From contig CM037829.1 in the NCBI GenBank assembly GCA_021234535.1, forward strand, positions 33,727,976 to 33,791,975: a stretch of 64,000 nt of DNA. Reading direction: 5' to 3'. Origin of the DNA: Stichopus chloronotus (Eukaryota > Echinodermata > Holothuroidea > Aspidochirotida > Stichopodidae). The position numbers and the translations under genes are program-made. The notes beneath the pieces are model-generated. The model saw only the letters and a list, made by a program, of their open reading frames with translations, was not told the DNA's origin and ran no database searches. Shown piece after piece: positions 41,151-50,922 of the stretch. How positions within the stretch are numbered: position 1 is the first letter of the stretch; every line of letters begins with the position of its first letter.

Positions 41151-42450
41151 AGAGTTCAAAATATAGATCCCCCTTGCATATGACGTCACAATGACATAGT
41201 GAAACGCCCAACTTGGGGCAGTTTCGAGGAAAAGCATGAAGATTCGCGGAATCACGGCCCTTACACACTTACGTTCATAGAAACTGGAATCCTTATAGCT
41301 GGAAGTACAGCGCCAATGGACGAAATGGCGTCAAACTGTCCCCTGCATGGAGGGTCACGTGAATGACTTGGTATGGTAGGTGTAATAGTTTCATACGTTC
41401 GCGCTCAACAATAGCGTCAACAAACGCACGCGCACATCTCGTAACGTATAATATACAGTACTGTGCTGCTAACAGAAACTTTTCATCAGTTGAAGCAAAG
41501 TAACAGTCGAGTGATTTGCACCTTTAATGCAGAAAAGTGTTGCTGTCTTGTAATCACTCCTTATTTCGTACGACTCAGGTAAAATTATAATCTTTTGTTC
41601 ATCTCGTTAAGTAGTAAAAAATTAGCGTGCACAAACGAAAACTCACAGTCAGATTACATTCCCGTAGCACGTGACCCTCTAGTGTCGGTCATTCCCTTAT
41701 TAAGGAGTAATAATTCAAGTTAAAGTATAGGATTTCGATGGACACTTGCATATGATGTCACAATGACCTAAGAGTACTCTTAGACAATGACAAAGCCATA
41801 TCAAACAGCTCTTGAAAAGTATGCAGATTCCCGGAATTCATGCCTTGCTATTGGGCCTCTTGCTCGGCGCATTCTACACCAGAGCCATACTGTATTTATG
41901 ACCAGCGTGAACAGAACTTCATTGTATACATGCTGTTGGTTTGTTTGTCCCTGGGTTTGTCCCAAGGAGAGCGCCATGTTTGTTGTTATGTGACGCCAAT
42001 GCAAGTGGTTTATTGAGCCTCTAGCTCCGCGCATTCTACACAAGAGCCACACCGTGTATATATGAATGTTCACGTTTGCACGAGCTGCGTCTCTGTCATC
42101 TACAAGCGCATATGCGTATAGAGGTTTTGCAGGGACGACGCGATAGTCATGGAGACGCAACTATCCGTCTTACTGGATGGAAAACAAAACCACTTCCCGG
42201 ATCCCATACGCATAACATTCGGTGGTGTTCTTACTTCTGGAGTTGTCTTTTGCTTTCCATACAATATGGTGACGTGATAAAAGGAGTGACGTCAGGTGCA
42301 ATACCTCTATAGCAATATATACTGCTAGTTTGTTTGCCTCAAGGAGGGACCCCTTGTCTGTTGTTACATGACGTAAATGATAGCAAAGCGGGTCTATACT
42401 ACCTCAATGGACCAGAACCATGCGAGACAGACATGCGCGTGACCCTATCG
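41150..42450. repeat. Region of diverged internal duplications
   Basis: CCCTTGCATATGACGTCACAATGACAT (near 41171) recurs as ACTTGCATATGATGTCACAATGACCT near 41743. CGCATTCTACACCAGAGCCA (near 41868) recurs as CGCATTCTACACAAGAGCCA near 42030. A block with TTTGTTTGTC...AAGGAG...TGTTGTTATGTGACG (near 41939) recurs near 42329. The first copy contains a perfect CRE-type TGACGTCA at 41181. The region lies just upstream of the PIM-like kinase gene. No open frame was recognised. Confidence 0.5.
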
Positions 42451-42632
42451 TCTGGGCGCATTCTTGATATGTTCCGATATCGGCCAGTGTGACGAAATAA
42501 TGGTTTCCATATACAGTGCGACGACAATGTATTCATATTATATTACATATGTTACATACGTCGTTTGCTACGCAATCGTTATAGACGTACTTTCGAAAAG
42601 CTTCAACAAATCTTTCATCAAAATTTGACGCA

Positions 42633-42672
42633 ATGAATCAAAAAATTACTTTTGATTTGCTTCGTTTGGCTG
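42633..42672 (+). CDS. PIM-like kinase, putative first coding exon
   Basis: ATG followed by 12 more codons (MNQKITFDLLRLA) and one base of a Gly codon, ending at donor GTAGGT (42673). The one leftover base joins the two leading bases of the next exon to make GGT in frame. The exon was inferred from this phase match; a different or additional upstream exon is possible. Confidence 0.45.
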
Positions 42673-45600
42673 GTAGGTAGACTCATTTTTTTTTTACATT
42701 TTTGTCATTTAATAGCAAGTATTACACTGCTCCAACTTTTCTGTCTGAACAGAAGTTGAACTATAAGAACCTCTACAGATCTCACACCGTAGCGTGTCAT
42801 AATGTTTAACTACAGGTGCTCCCTTCTGATTAAATATGGAAGATAGGGCACTGATAAGAGCACTTGTGAATGCTTCAAATGCTTTTAACTTTGTGCAATG
42901 TTATTGTCGGCGAGGTTGTTTTCTGATTTACCCAATGTAGACGTAAAGTCTTAAGTATTACATGCGGCCCAACTACAAGTTAAAATTTACCCCACTGAAC
43001 ACAATGATAATATATTTCCCTTGTTAACCAATGAGTGACTCGTGTTTCGTTTCTACCTTCACACACATCCACTGTAAAGTCCTATGAAGACATAAGAAAC
43101 CATGGCTGTTCGCCGGTGATTACACAAACAGCCGAACAGTGTCTGCCTAACACGTGTATTGCATCGATTTATGAAGAGAACCTGATATAGTTTAAGCTGA
43201 TGGTAATTCCTTCAGGTAATATAAACGACCGTGACCTTCCGGCAGAGGAAAGAAGAACAATTATGGTGTAGAGTTTTAACTATTTTCACATTACTCTGTA
43301 TGAGTGTCTATTTGATAAGCTGTTTAATTCTTCCCCCCCCCCCCTCCTCCCCATTAAACCGTGTTGTTGAAATTTCTTGAAAAAGATATTGTAATAACAA
43401 GATCATTTTTATTCATTTTTCTGCTTGAAGACTACGCGGTTTGGTAACACTATTAATTTCGTTGACATTTGTTCATATTATTCCATTTCTAGGTTTACTT
43501 GGTTTCTGTAAGGACGCAAGAAACCGCCATTGTGGACGAGAGTTAGATTCGGTATTCAATATACTGGCCTCTGACGTTAGTTCTTTGTTAAAGTAAGTGC
43601 CACGTAGTTGGCTGCTGTTAAGTTTTCAAACTTATCCTCCCTACTCGTCCCGCCAACTTCTGATAGAGACGTCAAAATGCATTGCTTACTTCGACTGTTT
43701 CTTGACTATTTTCTCCGTTGGGAAAATCTCACCTTAGCGGTATGTGTTACGTAATTCATGAAAGTTGGCTATACATTTATGATGATAGACAACGCTGGCC
43801 CTAAGAAATAAGCAAGCGTGACAAGAAATAACGTATGCTGCAAGAAGAAGAAGAACTGATCACTAGACAAGAGACAAAACTGCATAAATAAGGACAAAAT
43901 TGTAAAAATAAAACAATATGCCAAAAAATTCGTCACTCAACGTAAATATCCACAAACAAGTGACAATTTTTGTTTCCCGTGCCGGTTACTATTTTGAGAG
44001 CTTTGTAAATTATTGTCAGACTTGGTAACTGTAAAGTCGTCATCACCATTAACGTCATGACGATTATCACCTACTGACATCACCACTATGTTCATCATTT
44101 TCATTGGTATCATCATCCTCATCATTATCTCCATAATTATCATATTTATCATTGTTCATCTTCGTCATCCTCATCATTATAATCATTAGTATCATCATTA
44201 CCCTCTATCATCATCATCATCATTACCAATCCAAATCATCACCTTAGTCATCATCATCATCTTCATCATTTCCATTAATCATCTTCCCCATCTCCTTATC
44301 ATTGTCATCATCATATTCATCACCATCTTCATCATGATGACCTTCTCCTCTTTACCATCCTTATCATTATCACCATTAATACTATCACCATCATTTTTCT
44401 CTTCTTTATGTCATGTATGTAAAATACTTTTATCTTTTAATTTCAGGAACTACCAGGATACCGAAGATCGGAATCGGATGCTGAGACAAGAACTCCGTTC
44501 AAGTTTCAGAAACTACGATGATATCGAAGAGCAGAATCGTATTCTGAAAGAAGAACTTCGATCCAACCTCAGGAAATACCAGGACCTCGAAAACCAGAAT
44601 CTGATATTGAACGAAGAACTTCGTTCCAACTTAAGGAATTACCAGGATATCGAAGACCAAAATCGTTTATTGAGACAAGAACTTCGTTCCTGTAATTGCA
44701 GAGGGGCAAGGAATACCCAATCTGGTCAGAACAACAGACCCAGAAAGGTAAATTTATAACTTATCTCTGATGAAGAAACATGCTTTGTGTTCTATGCACA
44801 AGCGTCACAAAAATGTGACAGACATTCTTCATTCCGTATGACGTCATGCCCTGCACGACTCATTTATACTTGCGTCAAGGTGTGTATAGTCACGAAGTTA
44901 CCTAACAAGTATGCTCACAGTCGAAAACGCATAATAGCAATTTACTGTAATACTGGATTTGCTAGATTAAATTGTGCCAAACTTTTCATTTGGACTCATC
45001 CAGGTGTTTTTTTTTTACAACAGAGAAAACGCAATAACGAGTCTTCCTTCTCCGTTGATCGACAACAATCTAACAACCAAAACACCTCCAGTGGAATTAC
45101 TGGTGGTACCATCGGCGGTGCCTGTGGCGGCAACAGTGGTACTTTTTATACCAGTGGTGGTATTAGCACCGTCACAAGCAGCAAGTAGCACCAGCAGTAG
45201 CATCAGTGGCAATGCCCTCTCCAACCAATCCTCTGGTCGATTGTCATTTCCAAGTGACGTGGTGGCAAGTGGCCCAGACAGAAATGCGGAATGCTGGGTT
45301 CGAGGTCCTGGACCAACTGGGACACGGGGGATTCGGCGTAGTCTACCGAGGAAGATCTCTGTGCTGATCCCCAAGAGGTAAAATTAATAAGTTTGTCCGA
45401 GTGTGCGATTTTGAGAAATGGATTCATTTTAGCATGTCATTACCTTAGTCGCGATCCGATTCCGGCTATAATAATTATTAAAAAAAACATTAAATTATTG
45501 ACTTTCATCACAAAAGTTTGTGACTTCTATTCCCATTTTGGGGTTCCTCGTAGTAAAAGAAAGTGATTTGCAACAAAGCAGTGTAAGCCCTAAGTTAATA

Positions 45601-46424
45601 ACTTATACCGCAAAATACTTCATGCCATTTTCTTATCACTTTGATGTTTTTTTCGTTACTACTGGGTCTGTTTTGTTTCCGTTGAAATATCCTGGCAGGA
45701 GGTCGCCATCAAGTTTACCCTGTGCAGTAGCATTCCTTCCTGGAGATACCTCCCCGGTGATAATGTACAGATACCGGAGGAGGCAGCCGCTCTCATCGAG
45801 CTAGAAGATGTTACCAGTGTCGTGGATCTCTTCGCCTACGGTAGAGTCCAACTTGGTAGCGATGACGTGTTCTTTCTCATCATGGAGAAACCGCCCTCTT
45901 GCCTCTCTTTCGATGAATATTTGAGACGGCAGGTACCCATGGATGAATCCAGGGCCTTCTTCTTTCTCGAACAGATCACATCGATGGTTTTGGCTATCCA
46001 CCGGTGTGGATGGGTTCACGGAGATCTAAAACCCCACAACATGCTGATTTGCGCCCAGGACCAACTTAAAGTCATCGACTTCGGATTGGCCGAGAACGTC
46101 GTGAATGGCGAATGCGTCGTATCCGGGGCTGGCGGTACCCCGTTATGGAACTTGCCACCCGAACACGTAGATGGGGATTGTGACCTCGTGAAGGCTACCG
46201 TATGGTCAGTGGGTGTCATCTATTACTACATGATATTCGGACGACGGCCTTTCTCGTCTCTACGCAAGGCAAAAAAGGGCGCTCTGAAATGGCATTTCAT
46301 TGTCTCTAATGAAGTTAAGACGGTCCTTAGGGCGTTACTGGATCCAGATCCCAGGAGACGAGTGGCTATTCAGGACTTGGAGCAAGTTATCCGAAGCAAC
46401 GCTCCTAGGAATAGCATTTGTTGA
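42633..46424 (+). CDS. PIM-like Ser/Thr protein kinase with N-terminal coiled-coil repeats (five exons; one exon frame-broken)
   Basis: Proposed coding exons are 42633-42672, 43493-43592, 44447-44747, 45024-45377 and 45699-46424, about 506 codons. Phases match at every junction (1, 2, 0, 0). The C-terminal part is a kinase domain: glycine loop GHGGFGVVY in exon 4, then VAIK (ATP lysine), catalytic loop HGDLKPHN, DFGLAE, PPEH in place of APE, and ATVWSVGVIYYYMIFG, which most resembles the PIM family. The HRD arginine is Gly. Four coiled-coil repeats precede it. Exon 4 starts and ends in one frame, but its glycine loop is readable only in another. This points to compensating indels, an assembly error, or a pseudogene. 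The kinase-domain assignment is firm; the PIM family and the first two exons are less so. AATAAA lies 297 bp past the stop. Confidence 0.75.
43493..43592 (+). CDS. PIM-like kinase, putative second coding exon
   Basis: This 100-nt exon lies between acceptor TTCCATTTCTAG and donor GTAAGT. It encodes LLGFCKDARNRHCGREL and on to SSLLK. Its last two bases, AA, combine with the first base of the next exon to give a Lys codon that runs straight into the coiled-coil repeats. The leucine-rich helical look is compatible with a helical bundle, but no named domain was recognised. Confidence 0.6.
44040..44400. repeat. ATC/GAT trinucleotide microsatellite
   Basis: A degenerate run of TCA/ATC triplets, including TCATCATCATCATCATTACC around 44210, fills the end of intron 2 of the PIM-like gene and stops about 50 bp before its third exon. 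The minus-strand open frame across it (43937-44152) is a repeat artefact. Confidence 0.85.
44447..44747 (+). CDS. PIM-like kinase exon 3: four 21-residue coiled-coil repeats
   Basis: The exon is flanked by TTTTAATTTCAG and GTAAAT. It encodes four tandem 21-residue (63-bp) repeats of the pattern FRNYQDIEDQNRLLRQELRS. Twenty-one residues equal three heptads, and Leu/Ile occupy heptad-like positions, so a dimerising coiled coil is likely. The tail (CNCRGARNTQSGQNNRPRK) is basic and polar. The repeats are 60-75% identical, showing expansion by unit duplication. Confidence 0.75.
45024..45377 (+). CDS. PIM-like kinase exon 4: linker and glycine loop, with frame conflict
   Basis: Acceptor TTTTTACAACAG and donor GTAAAA bound 354 nt. 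Entering from exon 3, the frame reads a Ser/Gly/Asn-rich linker (RKRNNESSFSVDRQQS onward) and meets TAG at 45186. The kinase start FEVLDQLGHGGFGVVYR is open in the frame two bases on (45167-45364) and meets TGA at 45365. EDLCADPQE, which leads in phase into EVAIK of exon 5, is back in the first frame. A minus-one change near 45167-45187 and a plus-one near 45345-45355 would restore one frame. A third frame is also open across the whole exon, so coding in the linker is uncertain. Confidence 0.6.
45699..46424 (+). CDS. PIM-like kinase exon 5: catalytic domain (241 aa)
   Basis: After acceptor ATATCCTGGCAG the exon runs 241 codons to TGA at 46422. It holds the ATP-binding lysine (VAIK), a probable helix-C Glu (EEAAALIEL), the hinge LIMEKPPS, the catalytic loop HGDLKPHN (about 46017), DFGLAE (about 46077), an activation segment ending PPEH, and ATVWSVGVIYYYMIFG. 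Asp, Lys and Asn of the catalytic loop and the DFG Asp are present, so catalysis is plausible. Gly replaces the HRD Arg, making it a non-RD kinase. The segment ends with RRRVAIQDLEQVI, the usual last helix. Alternatives are another CAMK-like family. Confidence 0.88.
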   Translation, partial: EVAIKFTLCSSIPSWRYLPGDNVQIPEEAAALIELEDVTSVVDLFAYGRVQLGSDDVFFLIMEKPPSCLSFDEYLRRQVPMDESRAFFFLEQITSMVLAIHRCGWVHGDLKPHNMLICAQDQLKVIDFGLAENVVNGECVVSGAGGTPLWNLPPEHVDGDCDLVKATVWSVGVIYYYMIFGRRPFSSLRKAKKGALKWHFIVSNEVKTVLRALLDPDPRRRVAIQDLEQVIRSNAPRNSIC

Positions 46425-46720
46425 AAATCAGTGACTTGTACTGTACTGTCAAACTGTCGTACTGTCGAACGTTCTATGTCCCGTCGCAAGTTCTCTTTTT
46501 TTTAATCAATCGAAATTGAAGAAGTAAAAAAAAAAAATGAGGTGACATCTATTCGCCTTATATTTTATGTGTATCATCTCTGATCTCCCGTCGCCTTATA
46601 CTGCCTTCCAGTTGAAAATGGAAGATGACTGTAATACCGCCCTCATTTTTGTTTTAAGGAAAACATTTCAAAGAAATGAATTTCAAACGACTGATCAAGA
46701 TTGAGAGCGTTGGAACATGT

Positions 46721-46726
46721 AATAAA
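46721..46726 (+). terminator. Polyadenylation signal AATAAA for the PIM-like gene
   Basis: This is the first AATAAA after the kinase stop codon, 297 bp downstream. A second AATAAA lies at 46981-46986. Either could define the 3' end. Confidence 0.5.
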
Positions 46727-47728
46727 GTAACTTGAATAGACTTTTATTACTACATGGAAAATCACTAAATGTTTGCACAGTCAACTCGGATATTTCTTCT
46801 TGCCCAGGATATCGCTTTTGCGTTATCATTTGATCCGTGTGGACACTTTTTGTACACACAAAGAGCTATTAAGTGGTTTCCTTGATATGAAAGCGACCTG
46901 ACACCCAGTTTAAAATTCAGCTCATTTCGCATCGTTTGTGTTTCGTTGCTATGTTAGTGTACTATACTCATAAGATTTGCAATAAATAACCATTCTCTGA
47001 TAAACCGTTAAAATGTTTTCTCTGGAGTTCGTTACAGAGCCCCCCCCCCCCCCGGAATAGAGGTGGGTAGAGGACATATTAACTCAATACCAAATTTCTG
47101 GATTCGTTGACCTTTTTGAGAAAATGTGTTCTTGTCGATAGTATATTACTATTCTATACTACTACTATTATACTACTACTATTATATTAGTATTCAGAGT
47201 ACCCTTTTACATGTTTGCCCCCCCCCCCCCTTTACTTTAATAGAATTATCCAACAAAAGTAATCGGTCTGTCTCCTTTAAAGTGATTGTAGAAAGTGAAA
47301 GCATTAAAATATCATCTCCAAAATTTAACATGTTTTTTTACTTGCACAATCCAGACAACTTAGGAAAATAAATAGGTTTCACGTGGTAAATTCTGCAATA
47401 TGATTTCAAATTCCTCCAACATAAACGACAGAAAGTGTAAAATAAGATTTAAGGCTTTATGTAGTGGTGGAAAGTTTTTATTCTTCTAAACCGTGCACTT
47501 CTTTGAACAAGTCCAATGCAAAGCAAAGTAGGCCTATAGCAGTAATGAATATTCAATTTGTCAGAATATCAGAACACTTCACTAACGTCGCAATGAGCTG
47601 GCGAACAGTTTGTAGGTTATTTGTGAACAAAGTGTTTCGTTTCACTAATTCCCAATACCGATCAAGGAGCGACCACTTGAATAGCATGTTTTGGATACAC
47701 CAGTACCTGCACTGTTGTATATTCATTA
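46727..47728. other. Spacer with poly-C tracts
   Basis: C-runs occur near 47041-47054 and 47220-47230, with a TACTACTATTATA repeat near 47145-47185. No gene was recognised. Confidence 0.5.
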
Positions 47729-48118
47729 CCTATAGGACGCATATCAGCCAATCCTTACATGATATTATACTTGTTTATGCCTTCTCGAGAGGAACATACC
47801 CTAACCATTATGGTATATCTGAATATCTCGCCATGTTCTATCAGGCATAAAAGGTCTTCTCGAAAAATGATTTTAGCACATTATGTGTATTTTGTTTTAC
47901 CCCGTAAGCTGTCACATTAGTGTCTCGAAACATATATATCACACCTGACAAATTTTCCAAAATGCACCTAACTCATCCAAGCAAGAATTGACCACTCAAA
48001 GACAGAGATCAAGGAGCTTTGGGATTACGGCAGGAGTTATCGAGATACGTATATGTGGCTCTGATGCAAAAGCTAAACTAAGATAATTCAAATGAATTAT
48101 CTTAGAAGTTAAATAAAC
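47729..48118 (+). repeat. Dispersed 350-390 bp repeat, copy 1
   Basis: This copy is highly similar by eye to 63361-63710, starting from CCTATAGG and including GCCTTCTCGAGAGGAACATA, GTATATCTGAATATCTCGCC and GGGATTACGGCAGGAGTTAT. It carries about 30 extra bases near its 3' end relative to copy 2. No transfer-RNA-like head or coding sequence was seen, so it is probably a non-autonomous element of unknown class. It lies immediately upstream of the hAT-like element. Confidence 0.8.
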
Positions 48119-48201
48119 TTAGAGTATTTATTGACTAGAGTCCAAGGTCAAAATGGCGGAACGTCCGACCATGGAGGCCAAAGAAGGTACGAATTTGCAG
48201 T

Positions 48202-49696
48202 GTCTCGACCACAGAGAATGATATAGTAAACTGGAGGGCGGACTCCCAATACCGCAAATACTAAACGGCTGTGACACCATGGAGGGAGGTCCGCCATATA
48301 GGAAGAGGGCAAAAAGTTTATGCTATGTGTGCATTGTGTGTGTGCTGTAAATTCGCGAGTGAGATATCGCGCTCCTATGAATTACGAAAAAGTCAAAAAT
48401 TTGGCCTTTAGCTTAAATTATATTAATGTGCTGTGAAATTATGGAATGGCAGTCACAGCAACCGTAAAATAGTGAAAATTCGCTGGTAACAAAGTAGCTT
48501 TTTCGAACCTCCTAACGTTTAGCCTAGCATAGGCCCTATGACTAAGTAAGGCCACACAGTGTATCTTTGGCTCAATGCGTGTGTTTCACTGACCTGTGTG
48601 GCCTAATATAGTGTAACCAAAGGTTCAGGAAAGCAGTTCGCCCCACGGTGGCCGGTGGTGTAGCCACGAACATTTTCGTTGGGACTGGGGGAAGGGGGTA
48701 CTAGCTATGTCCATCCAGGTTAGCCTAATCGGATGGTTTGGTAGGAAATATAGGGTATAGATTATGCCGACAGCAATCCCAGCCAGTGACATAGCCCGGC
48801 TATATTGCAGGAATGTTTTCCATGGAGGGGGGGGGGGGAGGGAGGGGTCCAGCGTTTAGCAGCAATCTAAAAACTTCTCCATACACGATGCTGAGTGAAG
48901 ACTTTCATTTTTGCCTCATTTTTACCACAAGGTGGTATTTCCCCTGCCTCCAGAAGTTACACCACTGATCCTAGCGGTGGTGAGCATGGCACAGCGCATT
49001 TTCTTTATTCCAGTGTGGTGGCGTCTGGGTGAGCAAGGTTTCCATGACCCCTCCGTACCCCTCGTATCTGTGCCACGTGCATAGGCTTGAACTAAGTGTG
49101 AAAATCGTTTTGGTCACACTGATAACAATTTCATGGAGGGTCTCTCTGAGAAAGTGCTATACGGAAAAAAAAAAAAAAAAACTAGATTTCTTACCTTCAT
49201 AATAGTAAGAACAACAATCGCTCCTCTTGGTTTAAAATGTTGGTCACTGGCAGCGTATCGTCTACAGAAAATTGTCTTTCAAAGGGAAATGAATCTATTT
49301 CAAAATTGGTACGGTAAAGCTTTCCTCTGGTGATCCATAAAAATAATGTTCAGCAGTCTAAATGTTATTCCACATTTAAGCCTAAGTTAGGCTATCGTAA
49401 AACGATGTATTTTTCATTTGGCCTAATATTTATGACCTCGGTAATTTACTTGCTTATGACAGGAGATCCCACTGCCTTTCTTTCTTCCGTTTAGTACAGC
49501 CGCACGACAGGCAAGATCGCGGCATCTTGATAAAATACCCGACGTCTTGCTATACGGCCGTTGACTTTGCGGGCATTGCTACGCTACAATATTAGTTTTT
49601 TGATCTCTTCATATATGCGGACGTGTCTCTATAGTGTGACAGCAATTTCGTGAAGTCCGCCCTCTAAATTACTATATCATTCTCTGTGGTCTCGAC
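48202..49696. mobile_element. Non-autonomous hAT-like DNA transposon with 8-bp target duplication
   Basis: Both ends are exact. GTCTCGAC at 48202-48209 and again at 49689-49696 forms a perfect 8-bp target duplication. The element body spans 48210-49688 (1479 bp). Its ends read CACAGAGAATGATATAGTAA, and after about three mismatches both arms continue with AGGGCGGACT, giving inverted repeats of about 35 bp. An 8-bp duplication with short inverted repeats starting CA fits hAT; the P superfamily also makes 8-bp duplications. No transposase was recognised inside, only a 66-aa frame and a G-tract at 48828. It must be mobilised in trans. Confidence 0.85.
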
Positions 49697-50748
49697 TAAC
49701 CAGTCATTTCTTCGGATGCTGTAATTAGTAAATTACCTTAAATTGTCTCAGTAACATAAGAAAATAACTATTCTGCATAGTCAACATCCAAAAACCGAAC
49801 ACTAACGTTATATACCTAAAAAATAGACAGAAGTAGGTAGTAGGCTTAATTAAATTACAAAGATATTTCCCTTAATCGATGAAGGATGTAGGTCTCATTC
49901 TAGTGCGTATGTGAGTCCACGTCACAAACTAACTACTACAGCAGACAAATGATCGTTACTGTACTAGAGTAGCAACAGTGGCTAGCGATCATGTTGTTGC
50001 CACTGAGGTAAATATATACTACCTCAATGGTTGTTGCTGACAAAGACCGCTCTGCTGTCTTCCGACGACGAAATGGGTCGTAAATGTGCAATAAAATCTT
50101 GTCAGAGCCGTCGGTCATGTGATCTAGCGTTTTCTGGCGAGATAACATTCCACAGGTACACAGATTGTTAGGTGTTGTATCGGTAGATGGCTCAGATTTT
50201 TTTAATTTCATTTTAAACTTTCAGTTTTACGCGTAATGTCATTGTTAGGACGGCTTAAATGTTAGTTAGCCTATGGGCCTAAAAATGTTTGCTATAGTTT
50301 TAAAGCAGGATGTGCTGTTTGAAGGAATAAAAATAGCCTTTGAGGTTGATCTTCCATCATTTTCTGTCATTTGATACCAATGTGGATAGTAACATGCTAT
50401 GCCAGGTTTCTTTCATTAAAATTTCATTACTTAGAGTGTTAATTACTGCAGAAAGAAGAGCGATTTAGTTTTTTTCGGGGAAAAAGTTAGCGAAACTGCA
50501 CCCTGTCGTAAATGTGCGGCACTTTCATGTGAACACTGCTACAACGAAACGCTTATGCGAATGCATTTCCTTTAGAAATTAGGCTGTACGTGGACCAATG
50601 TACCTCAGTACATGAGTTTTTACAACCTTTTGCAACTATATGATGTATAACCGGTTCTTTGGTGTGCTTTGGAAAATGCAGAAACAACAGCACATCCTGC
50701 TTTAAGTTAGGGACTCTCACTATTAACTTGCCTAACGTTAAGTCATAA
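49697..50748. other. Unassigned spacer
   Basis: No coding sequence or known repeat was recognised. The 91-aa minus-strand frame at 49936-50211 has no motif. Confidence 0.45.
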
Positions 50749-50922
50749 CGAACTGAACAAGAACTGAATTCAACAATATTTGATGTGAGAAAGTTAAGCT
50801 TCTCTCACAGAGTTGTCAATAAGTGGAATAGTCTGCCTGATTGGGTTGTAAATTCCACTTCAGTAAATAGCTTCAAAGGTAACATTGATTTTTATTGTGA
50901 GTGTGACTGTGGCAGAATCTGA
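50749..50922 (+). pseudogene. 3' end of a LINE (non-LTR retrotransposon) reverse-transcriptase ORF
   Basis: The 57-codon open frame contains DVRKLSFSHRVVNKWNSLPD, then WVVNSTSVNSFKGNIDFY, ending at TGA 50920. The pattern RK..FS.RVV..WN.LP..VV...S...FK is typical of the extreme C-terminus of CR1/L2/RTE-like LINE polymerases. Everything upstream is missing, as expected of a 5'-truncated insertion. The following 200 bp (to about 51120) may be its 3' UTR. Confidence 0.75.

Noticed and set aside
43937..44152. Met-rich minus-strand open frame
   Set aside because: It is the translation of the ATC microsatellite.
44974..45381. 135-aa frame across kinase exon 4 taken as the true reading frame
   Set aside because: It does not join exon 3 in phase, and at the glycine-loop position reads RGPGPTGTRG instead of a kinase motif. 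The linker part cannot be fully excluded.
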